NCBI RefSeq assembly: GCF_001427905.1
Contig: NZ_LMEF01000001.1
Coordinates: 372,394-436,393 of the forward strand
Source of the DNA: Flavobacterium sp. Root420
GTDB lineage: Bacteria; Bacteroidota; Bacteroidia; Flavobacteriales; Flavobacteriaceae
Length of the DNA: 64,000 bases
Direction of reading: 5' to 3'
A program made the position numbers and the translations under genes. This document shows positions 34,016-41,999 of this stretch, in pieces (position 1 is the first letter of the stretch; each line of letters begins with the position of its first letter). Under the pieces are notes generated by a model. It saw nothing but the letters and a program-made list of their open reading frames with translations, did not search any database and was not told the origin of the DNA.

Positions 34016-36205
34016 TTATTTTTTAGCAGTTTCTTTTACTTTAATATCAGTTCCAAGTCTTTGTATATAAGCAATCAGAGCAACAATTTCTCTTTCATTC
34101 ATTGGAACAAACTTCTCACCTTTTGCAGCTGCCTTGTTTTTACTATCTTGGTAGCTTTTTACAAAATCAGGATCATTTTCTAAACTCTTCTCTATTGATA
34201 AAGCCTGCGTTCTCAATGTTTTTTGAGCGTTTGCAATTTCATCAGCTGTATACGGAACACCCAGTGAAACCATGGCCTGCATTTTCTTTTGGGTCAATGA
34301 TACATCCATTGCTTCGTTATCAAATAACCATTTATAACCCGGCATGATCGAACCTGCTGAGATACTTTGAGGATTCCAAAAGTGATTAAAATGCCAATTA
34401 TCATTGTATTTTCCTCCAACTCTTAGTAAATCCGGACCAGTACGTTTTGATCCCCATAAAAATGGATGATCGTATACAAATTCGCCAGCCTTGGCTTGTG
34501 GCCCGTAACGTTCAACCTCACTTCTAAATGGACGAACTGATTGTGAGTGACAACCTACACAACCCTCTCTGATATATAAATCACGTCCTTCCAATTCTAA
34601 AGGTGTATATGGTTTTACACTTGAAATAGTTGGAATATTAGATTTTACTATTATTGTAGGCACTATTTGAATAACGCCTCCAATTAAAATAGCAACTGTT
34701 GCCAGAATGGTTAACTGAATTGGTTTTCTTTCTAACCATGTATGGAATTTTTCACCATTAAGTCTGTTACTGCTTATTCTTTGTAACGCTGGAGCCTGAG
34801 CCAGTTCATCTTCAATAGTTTCACCTGCTCTTACCGTCATTATAATGTTATAAACCAATGTCAGCATCCCAATCAGATATAAGGTACCTCCAATAGCTCT
34901 CATCCAGTATAAAGGCATAATTGCCGTAACTGTTTCAAGGAAGTTTCCATAAGTTAAAGTCCCATCCGGATTAAATTGTTTCCACATAGAAGCTTGTTGA
35001 AAACCTGCTACGTACATTGGCACCGCATATAAAATGATTCCTAAAGTTCCAATCCAGAAGTGGAAATTGGCTAATTTCTTTGAGAACAAAGTACTTTTTG
35101 TCATTCGGGGAATCAACCAGTAAATAATACCAAAAGACATGAATCCATTCCACGCTAAAGCTCCAACGTGTACGTGCGCAATAATCCAGTCTGTATAATG
35201 TGCGATAGCATTTACATTTTTTAAAGAAAGCATTGGTCCTTCAAAAGTTGCCATTCCGTACCCTGTAATTGCCACTACAAAGAATTTTAAAACCGGTTCT
35301 TCACGAACTTTATCCCAAGCACCTCTCAAGGTTAAAAGTCCGTTAATCATACCTCCCCAAGATGGCGCAATAAGCATAATTGAAAATACAACACCTAAAT
35401 TCTGAGCCCAATTTGGTAAAGCGGAATATAATAAATGGTGAGGACCAGCCCAGATGTAAATAAATATTAAAGACCAAAAGTGGATAATAGATAATCTGTA
35501 AGAATATATAGGTCGATTTGCTACCTTAGGAATAAAATAATACATTAACCCTAAAAACGGAGTTGTCAGGAAAAATGCAACAGCATTGTGACCATACCAC
35601 CATTGCACCAAAGCATCCTGAACACCTGCGTAAACTGAATAACTTTTTAAAGCCGAAACTGGCAATTCAATATTATTGAAAATATGTAAAACTGCAACCG
35701 TTACGAAAGTGGCTAAATAAAACCAAATTGCCACATACAAATGTCGTTCTCTTCTTCGCAACATTGTACCAATCATATTGATTCCCATTACTACCCAGAT
35801 TAATGCAATCGCAATATCAATAGGCCATTCTAACTCTGCATATTCTTTTGAAGAAGTATACCCTAATGGTAATGTTATTGCTGCGGCAACTATAATGAGC
35901 TGCCAACCCCAAAAATGCAGGTTACTCAGAAAATCACTATACATTCTGGCCTTCAGCAATCGTTGAAGCGAGTAGTACAAACCTGCAAAAAAGGCATTAC
36001 CTACAAAGGCAAAAATAACAGCATTTGTATGTAACGGTCGTAAACGTCCATAACTCAGCCATGAAATCCCATCCGTTATGTTGGGAAAAAGGTACATAAC
36101 CGCCAGGGTTAGCCCCACTAACATACCTACTACTCCAAAAAGGATAGTGGCATAAATGAATTTTTTTACAATTTTGTTGTCGTAATAAAACTGTTCCATT
36201 TCCAT
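34016..36205 (-). CDS. ccoNO: cbb3-type cytochrome c oxidase, fused subunits I and II
   Basis: A 729-residue fusion. The CcoN part (to about residue 480) is a 12-helix haem-copper oxidase with RPLHTNAVIFAF, WWYGHNAVAFFLT, the HH pair in AGPHHLLYSA and HVHVGALAWNG among its metal ligands. A linker and membrane anchor near 500-520 lead to the CcoO cytochrome c part with C549-V-G-C552-H553, the region GSKRTGPDLLRVGGKY and the Met-containing SIMPGYKWL. Fusion of CcoN and CcoO is usual in Bacteroidota. This is the oxygen-reducing core, made for low oxygen. Confidence 0.95.
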   Translation of the reverse strand: MEMEQFYYDNKIVKKFIYATILFGVVGMLVGLTLAVMYLFPNITDGISWLSYGRLRPLHTNAVIFAFVGNAFFAGLYYSLQRLLKARMYSDFLSNLHFWGWQLIIVAAAITLPLGYTSSKEYAELEWPIDIAIALIWVVMGINMIGTMLRRRERHLYVAIWFYLATFVTVAVLHIFNNIELPVSALKSYSVYAGVQDALVQWWYGHNAVAFFLTTPFLGLMYYFIPKVANRPIYSYRLSIIHFWSLIFIYIWAGPHHLLYSALPNWAQNLGVVFSIMLIAPSWGGMINGLLTLRGAWDKVREEPVLKFFVVAITGYGMATFEGPMLSLKNVNAIAHYTDWIIAHVHVGALAWNGFMSFGIIYWLIPRMTKSTLFSKKLANFHFWIGTLGIILYAVPMYVAGFQQASMWKQFNPDGTLTYGNFLETVTAIMPLYWMRAIGGTLYLIGMLTLVYNIIMTVRAGETIEDELAQAPALQRISSNRLNGEKFHTWLERKPIQLTILATVAILIGGVIQIVPTIIVKSNIPTISSVKPYTPLELEGRDLYIREGCVGCHSQSVRPFRSEVERYGPQAKAGEFVYDHPFLWGSKRTGPDLLRVGGKYNDNWHFNHFWNPQSISAGSIMPGYKWLFDNEAMDVSLTQKKMQAMVSLGVPYTADEIANAQKTLRTQALSIEKSLENDPDFVKSYQDSKNKAAAKGEKFVPMNEREIVALIAYIQRLGTDIKVKETAKK

Positions 36206-36207
36206 AA

Positions 36208-36399
36208 TTATACTTGTTTTTCTTCGGTTGGTGAATTATTATTCTGAGAAGTAATTTTGGTTTCATCGTCAAAAAGCATTCTGACTGAAGGCGTATAATC
36301 ATCATCGTACTGTCCGGATTTGACAGCGATGATAAAGGCAATAAAGAAGCCGATTGCTACGAAAATACTAACTGAAATTAATAGATAAATTACACTCAT
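36208..36399 (-). CDS. ccoS: cbb3-type oxidase assembly protein CcoS
   Basis: A 63-residue protein with one N-terminal helix (VIYLLISVSIFVAIGFFIAFIIA) and the CcoS motif SGQYDDDYTPSVRMLFDDE. It is required in other bacteria for cofactor insertion into the oxidase. First gene of the structural operon, two bases before ccoNO, behind an FNR-like promoter. Confidence 0.88.
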   Translation of the reverse strand: MSVIYLLISVSIFVAIGFFIAFIIAVKSGQYDDDYTPSVRMLFDDETKITSQNNNSPTEEKQV

Positions 36400-36417
36400 A
36401 CCTTAAATTTATGTTAA

Positions 36418-36462
36418 CAAAATTACTTGGTTACAGGCATTTAAAATATGATAATTATCATA
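36418..36462 (-). promoter_or_regulatory. ccoS-ccoNOQP promoter with FNR-like site
   Basis: ATGATAATTATCAT (36448-36461, extended to a 16-base palindrome at 36447-36462) resembles the FNR box TTGAT-N4-ATCAA. The -7 element TAATTTTG reads 36425-36418 on the minus strand. The centre-to-element distance is 36.5 bases, the same as at hemN. Confidence 0.8.
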
Positions 36463-36514
36463 GTGAAGGAGTTATGCTAAATTTAGTAAAAAAAGGTTTA
36501 CAAATTACCTATAT

Positions 36515-38902
36515 TCATTTTAAATTACTATTACTGAAATAGTTAGACATCAACGTAACAAAACTCACAATAGTTATTGTACTTAAAGGCATAATAATCG
36601 CTGCCACCAAAGGAAGCAGATTGCCAGTAACTGCAAAAGAAAGTCCAACTACATTATAAAGCAATGATAAAACAAAACTCATTTTGATAATAAAAATTGA
36701 TTTTTGAGACAATTTTAAAAAATAATTAAGTCTGGAAAATTCACTCGCATCAAGAATTGCGTCACAAGCGGGAGAAAAAACATTCACATTTTCAGAAATA
36801 GATATTCCAACATTACTTTGTGCCAACGCACCGGCATCATTTAAACCATCGCCCACCATCATTACATTCTGACCATTTTGCTGTAAGTTTTTAATAAACT
36901 CCAGTTTCTGTTCCGGCTTCTGATTAAAAATAAATTCAGTGCCTTTTGGTAAAATTGCTTCAAGGTTAGCTCTTTCTCCATCGTTATCTCCTGAAAGCAC
37001 CTTTAAATTATAATTTTTATTAAGCGATAAAAATAACGTTGCAAGGCCATCTCTATATTGATTTTGAAAATTGAATCTTCCATAATACTCCTCGTCAATT
37101 TTAATATGCAATGCCGTTTTCTCTATTTCAGAAGAATCTAAATCTGGACTTCCAACAAATACCGCTGAACCAATTTGGATTGATTTATTTTCGATTGAAG
37201 CTAAAATCCCTTTTCCTGTTATCTCTTCGAAATCATCAATTTTAATTCGTTTTGAATTCGGTAAAAAATCATACAACATGCGGCTTAAGGGATGGTTTGA
37301 GGCGCGTAATACATTTTTTATGAGTACATAATTTTCATCAGAAATGATTTTTCCTTCATAAACGATATTTGACTTTTTATTTGTTGTTATGGTTCCTGTC
37401 TTATCAAAAACTATGGTATCCACTTTTGCGAATTGTTCGATGACCAATGCATTTTTAAGATACATTTTCTGCTTGCCCATAATTCTCAGAATATTTCCGA
37501 AAGTAAAAGGAGCGGTAAGTGCCAAAGCACACGGACAAGCAACGATTAATACAGCTGTAAAAACATTAAAAGCAGTATTAGCGTTAATAAAAACCCAGTA
37601 CCCAAATCCTGCAAAAGCAATTAATAATAATATAGGTGTAAAATAACGACTAATTTTGTCTGTAATCGTTTTGTGTTTTTGAATAACATTTTTTTGAAAA
37701 ATTTCATTACTCCATAACTGTGTCAGATAACTTTGCGAAACAGAATGCACTACTTCCATTTCAATCACTTTCCCGATTTGTTTTCCACCAGCAAATACCT
37801 TGTCCCCTGATTTTTTAGTTATTGGTATTGCTTCTCCGGTAACGAAACTATAATCAATTTCAGCTTTTTCACTAATTAAAATACCATCAACCGGAATTAA
37901 TTCCTGATTTCTAATCAATAATCTATCACCTTTTATAACATCATAAATTGGCAAACTTTCTTCGGAGGTATCGGTGTTAATTTTAGTAACAGCAATCGGA
38001 AAATAAGATTTAAAATCTCTTTCGAAACTTAAAAAACTATATGTTTTTATTTGGAACATTTTTCCGAGCAGCATAAAGAAAACCAAACCTGTTAAACTGT
38101 CAAAAAAACCAGGACCATAATTCATCACAATATCAAAAGTACTTCGGACAAACATTACAATAATCCCTAAAGCAATTGGAATATCAATATTCAACATTCG
38201 TGATTTGATACTTTTATATGCGGAAATATAATAACCACTGGCAGAATACAAAAAGCTTGGCAGCGCTAATAAAAATATTAAAATTCTAAAAAACGGTTTG
38301 TAATTGTCCAGCCAAAATTCCTTTATTTCGAAGTACTCCGGAAACGATAACAGCATAATATTTCCAAAACAAAAGAAAGCCACTCCAAGTTTGTAAGTCA
38401 AACTTCTGTCTACATTATTTTTACCTGTTTCGTAGTTTTCTAAACTAATATAAGGTTCATAACCAATGGAACTTAAAAGATAAACAATAGATTTGAGTGA
38501 GACAAGATCAGAATTATAAGTAATTCGGACTTTTTTTTCAGGAAAATTAACTTGTGAAGTACTAATTCCGGTTTGAATTCTGTTTAGATTTTCGAGAATC
38601 CAAATACAAGAACTACAGTGAATGTGAGGAACATTTAAAGAAACAATAGCTGTATTTCCTTCTTGAAATTCTAATATTTTTGAGAGAATGACTTCGTTCT
38701 CTAAAAAATCATATTTACCCTGAATGTCTTGCGGAGTAGCACCTGGAGATTTTTCAAAATCATAATAACAAGTCAAATCATGAAGACTGAAAATTTCATA
38801 AACTGTTTTACATCCATTACAGCAAAAATTTTTCCCATCAAAATTGATTTCTTCATTTTTAGCAATGGTCAGGCCACAATGAAAACAACCTTGCTCATTC
38901 AT
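36515..38902 (-). CDS. ccoI: Copper-transporting P1B-type ATPase for cbb3 oxidase
   Basis: 795 residues from the ATG at 38902. An upstream in-frame TTG lies within the promoter. Domains in order: a Cys-rich N-terminal segment (CFHCGLTI and CCNGCKTVY), a metal-binding domain with HCSSCIWIL, eight membrane helices with the CPC motif (ACPCALALTAPF), the phosphorylation site FDKTGTIT and the hinge GDGLNDAGAL. It delivers copper for assembly of the oxidase. It is transcribed ahead of ccoS but with its own FNR-like promoter. A 115-base gap containing the ccoS promoter separates them. Confidence 0.93.
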   Translation of the reverse strand: MNEQGCFHCGLTIAKNEEINFDGKNFCCNGCKTVYEIFSLHDLTCYYDFEKSPGATPQDIQGKYDFLENEVILSKILEFQEGNTAIVSLNVPHIHCSSCIWILENLNRIQTGISTSQVNFPEKKVRITYNSDLVSLKSIVYLLSSIGYEPYISLENYETGKNNVDRSLTYKLGVAFFCFGNIMLLSFPEYFEIKEFWLDNYKPFFRILIFLLALPSFLYSASGYYISAYKSIKSRMLNIDIPIALGIIVMFVRSTFDIVMNYGPGFFDSLTGLVFFMLLGKMFQIKTYSFLSFERDFKSYFPIAVTKINTDTSEESLPIYDVIKGDRLLIRNQELIPVDGILISEKAEIDYSFVTGEAIPITKKSGDKVFAGGKQIGKVIEMEVVHSVSQSYLTQLWSNEIFQKNVIQKHKTITDKISRYFTPILLLIAFAGFGYWVFINANTAFNVFTAVLIVACPCALALTAPFTFGNILRIMGKQKMYLKNALVIEQFAKVDTIVFDKTGTITTNKKSNIVYEGKIISDENYVLIKNVLRASNHPLSRMLYDFLPNSKRIKIDDFEEITGKGILASIENKSIQIGSAVFVGSPDLDSSEIEKTALHIKIDEEYYGRFNFQNQYRDGLATLFLSLNKNYNLKVLSGDNDGERANLEAILPKGTEFIFNQKPEQKLEFIKNLQQNGQNVMMVGDGLNDAGALAQSNVGISISENVNVFSPACDAILDASEFSRLNYFLKLSQKSIFIIKMSFVLSLLYNVVGLSFAVTGNLLPLVAAIIMPLSTITIVSFVTLMSNYFSNSNLK

Positions 38903-38923
38903 AATTTGTTTTTTTAACTTTTG

Positions 38924-38968
38924 CAAAGTTTATAAATTGCAAAGGACTATAAATATGATATTTATCAC
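38924..38968 (-). promoter_or_regulatory. ccoI promoter with FNR-like site
   Basis: ATGATATTTATCAC (38955-38968) differs from the ccoS site at two positions. A -7-like element TAAACTTTG (38932-38924, one base longer than consensus) follows. Its last base is 37.5 bases from the site centre. The site lies in the divergent region shared with the FNR-like regulator gene. Confidence 0.68.
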
Positions 38969-39079
38969 GTTTTAATAAATTATGATTCTAATTTAGGAAA
39001 TAAAAAAAGGCAAATTACAGTCGTATATTATTTCTTATCTTTTTATGTAATTATTATGCTTTAAGACATGAATAATGGT

Positions 39080-39087
39080 TAATTTTG
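39080..39087 (+). promoter_or_regulatory. -7 promoter element of FNR-like regulator gene
   Basis: TAATTTTG matches TANNTTTG and lies 15 bases before the ATG. The position where an FNR site would be expected (about 39044-39057) holds only a weak, asymmetric TATGTAATTATTAT. Confidence 0.45.
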
Positions 39088-39102
39088 TATAAAATTTTTG
39101 TA

Positions 39103-39789
39103 ATGAATAAATGTGACCAGTGCATCGTGCGACAACTAACTTCTTTACAAACCTTAAATAAAGAAGAAGTAATAAAATTAGCCAATAGCAAAACCACTTA
39201 TAAAATAAAAAAAGGTGAAGCTATTTTTGAAGAAGGCGAAGTAACAAATGGTGTTTTTTGCATAAAAGACGGTGTTGGTAAACTTTCTAAACTAAGTGCT
39301 AACGGAAAGGACCAAATTGTAAAATTAGTCAAATCAGGAGAGCTTTTAGGACAGCGTTCAATGATTAGCAATGAGCCTGCCAACTTAACTGCAAAAGCAG
39401 TAGCTGACATGGAAGTTTGCTTTATTCCGAAATCTGAAATTATTGGTTTTTTCAATAACAACAACCAATTTTCTATGAAATTGATGCAGACCGTTTGTGA
39501 AGATTTGAAAGAATCTGAAAATGATAAAATTGCATTAGTTCAAAAAACGGTAAAACAACGATTAGCCGAAACTTTACTTTACCTGCATGATTTCTTTGGA
39601 GAAAACCAGGACCAAACATTAAAAGTACAGCTAACCAGAGAAGAATTAGGCGGAATGATTGGAACTGCTACGGAAAGCTGCATCCGTTTATTATCTGATT
39701 TTAATAAATTGGGGTTAATAGAATTGGTTGGCAAAAAAATCATCCTTAAAGATGTAAAAGCCTTAAAAAAAATTGCTGATCAATTATAG
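39103..39789 (+). CDS. FNR-like Crp-family regulator of microaerobic genes
   Basis: 228 residues from the ATG at 39103. A TTG six codons earlier is less likely. The N-terminus reads MNKCDQCIVRQLTSL: Cys4 and Cys7 align with FNR Cys20 and Cys23, but the place of Cys29 is Thr13. Cys106 in MEVCFIPKSE aligns with FNR Cys122. A cNMP-like barrel, a dimerisation helix and a C-terminal Crp helix-turn-helix (LTREELGGMIGTATESCIRLL) follow. It sits next to ccoI and near three FNR-like sites, so it is the likely activator of ccoI, ccoS and hemN. Its stop overlaps mazG by six bases. Confidence 0.85.
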   Translation: MNKCDQCIVRQLTSLQTLNKEEVIKLANSKTTYKIKKGEAIFEEGEVTNGVFCIKDGVGKLSKLSANGKDQIVKLVKSGELLGQRSMISNEPANLTAKAVADMEVCFIPKSEIIGFFNNNNQFSMKLMQTVCEDLKESENDKIALVQKTVKQRLAETLLYLHDFFGENQDQTLKVQLTREELGGMIGTATESCIRLLSDFNKLGLIELVGKKIILKDVKALKKIADQL

Positions 39790-40554
39790 CTTTTTAGCCT
39801 CATTCCAAAACACATCCATTTCTGCTAATGTCATATCCATTAAGGGTTTTCCTAATTCGCCTGCTTTACTTTCTAAATACTGAAAACGCTTAATGAATTT
39901 TTTATTGGTTCGTTCTAAGGCATCTTCTGGGTTTACATTTAAAAATCGGGCATAATTAATCATGGAAAACAAAACATCTCCAAATTCTGCTTCAATTTTA
40001 TCCTGATCGCCAGATTTTACTTCTTCTTGTAATTCTTCCAGTTCTTCCTGAACTTTATCCCAAACCTGATGCGGTTCTTCCCAATCAAAACCAACACCTT
40101 TTACTTTGTCCTGAATTCGGCTGGCTTTTACCAATGCGGGCAAACTTCTTGGAACTCCTTCTAAAACTGATTTTTTGCCTTCTTTCAGTTTTAATTTTTC
40201 CCAGTTTTGTTTTACTTCTTCTTCATCTTTAACAACGGTATCACTGTAAATATGTGGATGACGATGAATTAGTTTATCACAGATTTCATTACAAACATCG
40301 GCCATATCAAAATCATTTGTTTCAGAGCCTATTTTAGCATAAAAGACAATGTGTAAAAGCAAATCTCCTAATTCTTTTTTTACTTCGTTTAGATCATTAT
40401 CCAAGATAGCATCTCCTAATTCGTAAGTTTCTTCAATCGTTAGATGTCTAAGTGTTTGCAAAGTTTGTTTTTTATCCCAGGGACATTGCTCACGAAGTTC
40501 ATCCATGATAATTAACAATCTTTCGAAAGCTTTTAATTGAAGTTCTTTGCTCAT
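39784..40554 (-). CDS. mazG: Nucleoside triphosphate pyrophosphohydrolase
   Basis: A 256-residue MazG with two homologous all-alpha halves. The first contains CPWDKKQTLQTLRHLTIEETYELGDAI and ELGDLLLHIVFYAKI (metal-binding Glu/Asp). The second contains VQEELEELQEEV and EFGDVLFSMINYARF. It hydrolyses NTPs to NMPs and pyrophosphate, cleaning the pool or tempering the stringent response. Normal length. Convergent with the FNR-like gene, sharing TTATAG. Confidence 0.93.
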   Translation of the reverse strand: MSKELQLKAFERLLIIMDELREQCPWDKKQTLQTLRHLTIEETYELGDAILDNDLNEVKKELGDLLLHIVFYAKIGSETNDFDMADVCNEICDKLIHRHPHIYSDTVVKDEEEVKQNWEKLKLKEGKKSVLEGVPRSLPALVKASRIQDKVKGVGFDWEEPHQVWDKVQEELEELQEEVKSGDQDKIEAEFGDVLFSMINYARFLNVNPEDALERTNKKFIKRFQYLESKAGELGKPLMDMTLAEMDVFWNEAKKL

Positions 40555-40594
40555 TATTGAAGTTTTTTTTGTTGAAACCGAATGATGTAAAAGT

Positions 40595-40627
40595 AAAAAA
40601 TCCTGTCAAGAAAACATCTTAACAGGA
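40595..40627 (-). terminator. Terminator of DUF5606 gene
   Basis: On the minus strand TCCTGTTAAG pairs with CTTGACAGGA (ten pairs, one G-T) around a seven-base loop and is followed by six T. Confidence 0.8.
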
Positions 40628-40652
40628 CTATTATATTTGAATGTAAAAACTA

Positions 40653-41141
40653 CTATTCTTCTTTTTTAGCTTTTGCTTTTTTAGCAGCAGGAGCTTTTTT
40701 TGATTTTTCTTCAGCTACTACTGGAACTTCTTCAGCAGTTTCTGCCGGAGCCGGAGCTAAATCAGTAACCAAACCTTTAGCCTCAAGCGTATTGTACCAG
40801 TTTAATACTTTTTTAATATCTGAAGGATAAACTCTCTCTTCATCATATTCAGGTAAAATTTCTTTGAAGTAGGCTATCAGTTTTGCATTATCTTCTTTAT
40901 GAGAAATAGCCTGACCTTTGTTTTCTTTAACAGCAATACGTTGCATTACTTCTGTTAAAGGTTTTTCGCCTTCATATGTATAAATTGAAATCTCTGATAA
41001 TAAACTTACGTTACTTTTTAAGTTTACAGTGATTTTTTTTCCGTCTGTTAATGATTCTGCCACAAAACCTGTACGAGTTTGCACTTTCAATACATATAAA
41101 CCTGGTTTCCCAGAAATGGCTAAAATTTTATCTAAATTCAT
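40653..41141 (-). CDS. DUF5606 domain protein
   Basis: A 162-residue protein opening MNLDKILAISGKPGLYVLKVQTRTGFVAESL, the DUF5606 beginning, followed by small beta and alpha segments to about residue 125. The tail is low-complexity, rich in Ala, Glu, Pro and Lys (KKAPAAKKAKAKKEE), and is likely disordered and possibly nucleic-acid binding. The family is largely confined to Bacteroidota and has no known function. It often accompanies def, as here (67 bases downstream of def, same strand). Confidence 0.82.
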   Translation of the reverse strand: MNLDKILAISGKPGLYVLKVQTRTGFVAESLTDGKKITVNLKSNVSLLSEISIYTYEGEKPLTEVMQRIAVKENKGQAISHKEDNAKLIAYFKEILPEYDEERVYPSDIKKVLNWYNTLEAKGLVTDLAPAPAETAEEVPVVAEEKSKKAPAAKKAKAKKEE

Positions 41142-41208
41142 GTTTATTAAAATTAGTATTAAGAATTTCTTTTTATATTTTATTATGTTCTAATTTTCGT
41201 AAGAACAA

Positions 41209-41799
41209 TTATCTTCCTTTTTTAGCGGCAGCAAATTTCATTCTGTACTCTTGAAAAGTTTTACCTTCAGTAATATTTTTCAATTTCTTTTGAATCAAAC
41301 GTTTTTTCAAAGAAGATATTTTATCGGTAAACAAAACACCTTCAATATGGTCATATTCATGTTGAATAACTCTTGCTATCAAACCATCAAAAACCTCTGT
41401 TTTCATTACAAAATCTTCTTCGCAATATTCAATTGTAACCGTTGGTTTTCTGTAAACATCTTCACGAACATCAGGAATACTTAAGCATCCTTCGTTAAAA
41501 CTCCACTCCTCACCTTCTTCTTTAACAATTTTAGCATTGATAAAAGTTTTTTTGAAACCTTTTAAATCTTTTTGTTCTTCAGACGGCAAATCTTCATCAT
41601 CACTAAAAGGAGTCGTATCAATAACAAACAAACGAATTGCTATACCTACCTGCGGTGCAGCAAGTCCAACACCGTAAGCGTTGTACATGGTTTCATACAT
41701 GTTTGCTATTGTTTCTTTTAAGTTTGGATACTCTGGCGTAATTGCCTCACCCACTTTTCTTAAAACAGGATCACCATATCCTACAATTGGTAAAATCAT
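41209..41799 (-). CDS. def: Peptide deformylase
   Basis: A 196-residue metalloenzyme that removes the formyl group from new proteins. Three motifs are intact: GVGLAAPQVG, EGCLSIPDV (metal-binding Cys) and QHEYDHIEG (two metal-binding His and the catalytic Glu). It is slightly longer than E. coli Def, as usual in this phylum. A TATTTTTG element lies at 41868-41861. Confidence 0.95.
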   Translation of the reverse strand: MILPIVGYGDPVLRKVGEAITPEYPNLKETIANMYETMYNAYGVGLAAPQVGIAIRLFVIDTTPFSDDEDLPSEEQKDLKGFKKTFINAKIVKEEGEEWSFNEGCLSIPDVREDVYRKPTVTIEYCEEDFVMKTEVFDGLIARVIQHEYDHIEGVLFTDKISSLKKRLIQKKLKNITEGKTFQEYRMKFAAAKKGR

Positions 41800-41860
41800 T
41801 TGTATTAATTTATGTATTATCTACTGAAAACCCTGAATTTAATTCCCATAATTCAGCTGG

Positions 41861-41868
41861 CAAAAATA
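41861..41868 (-). promoter_or_regulatory. -7 promoter element for def
   Basis: TATTTTTG on the minus strand, 61 bases before the def ATG. The -33 position reads TTA. Confidence 0.4.
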
Positions 41869-41974
41869 GTAAAAAATAGTCAATGAATAATTCTAAACAA
41901 CATATTAAATCGTATTTTTTGCCTGTCTGTTAAAATCTCAGCTATAATTATGCCAAATTAATTCGTACAATTCT

Positions 41975-41982
41975 TACCTTTG
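41975..41982 (+). promoter_or_regulatory. -7 promoter element for FUSC-family gene
   Basis: TACCTTTG matches TANNTTTG, 17 bases before the ATG at 42000. No TTG is at the consensus distance. Confidence 0.4.
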
Positions 41983-41999
41983 TTAGTAAACCTCACTAT

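Noticed and set aside
39044-39057. FNR-like site for autoregulation upstream of the FNR-like gene
   Set aside because: TATGTAATTATTAT is at the right distance but is not palindromic and lacks the ATGAY and ATCAY half-sites.
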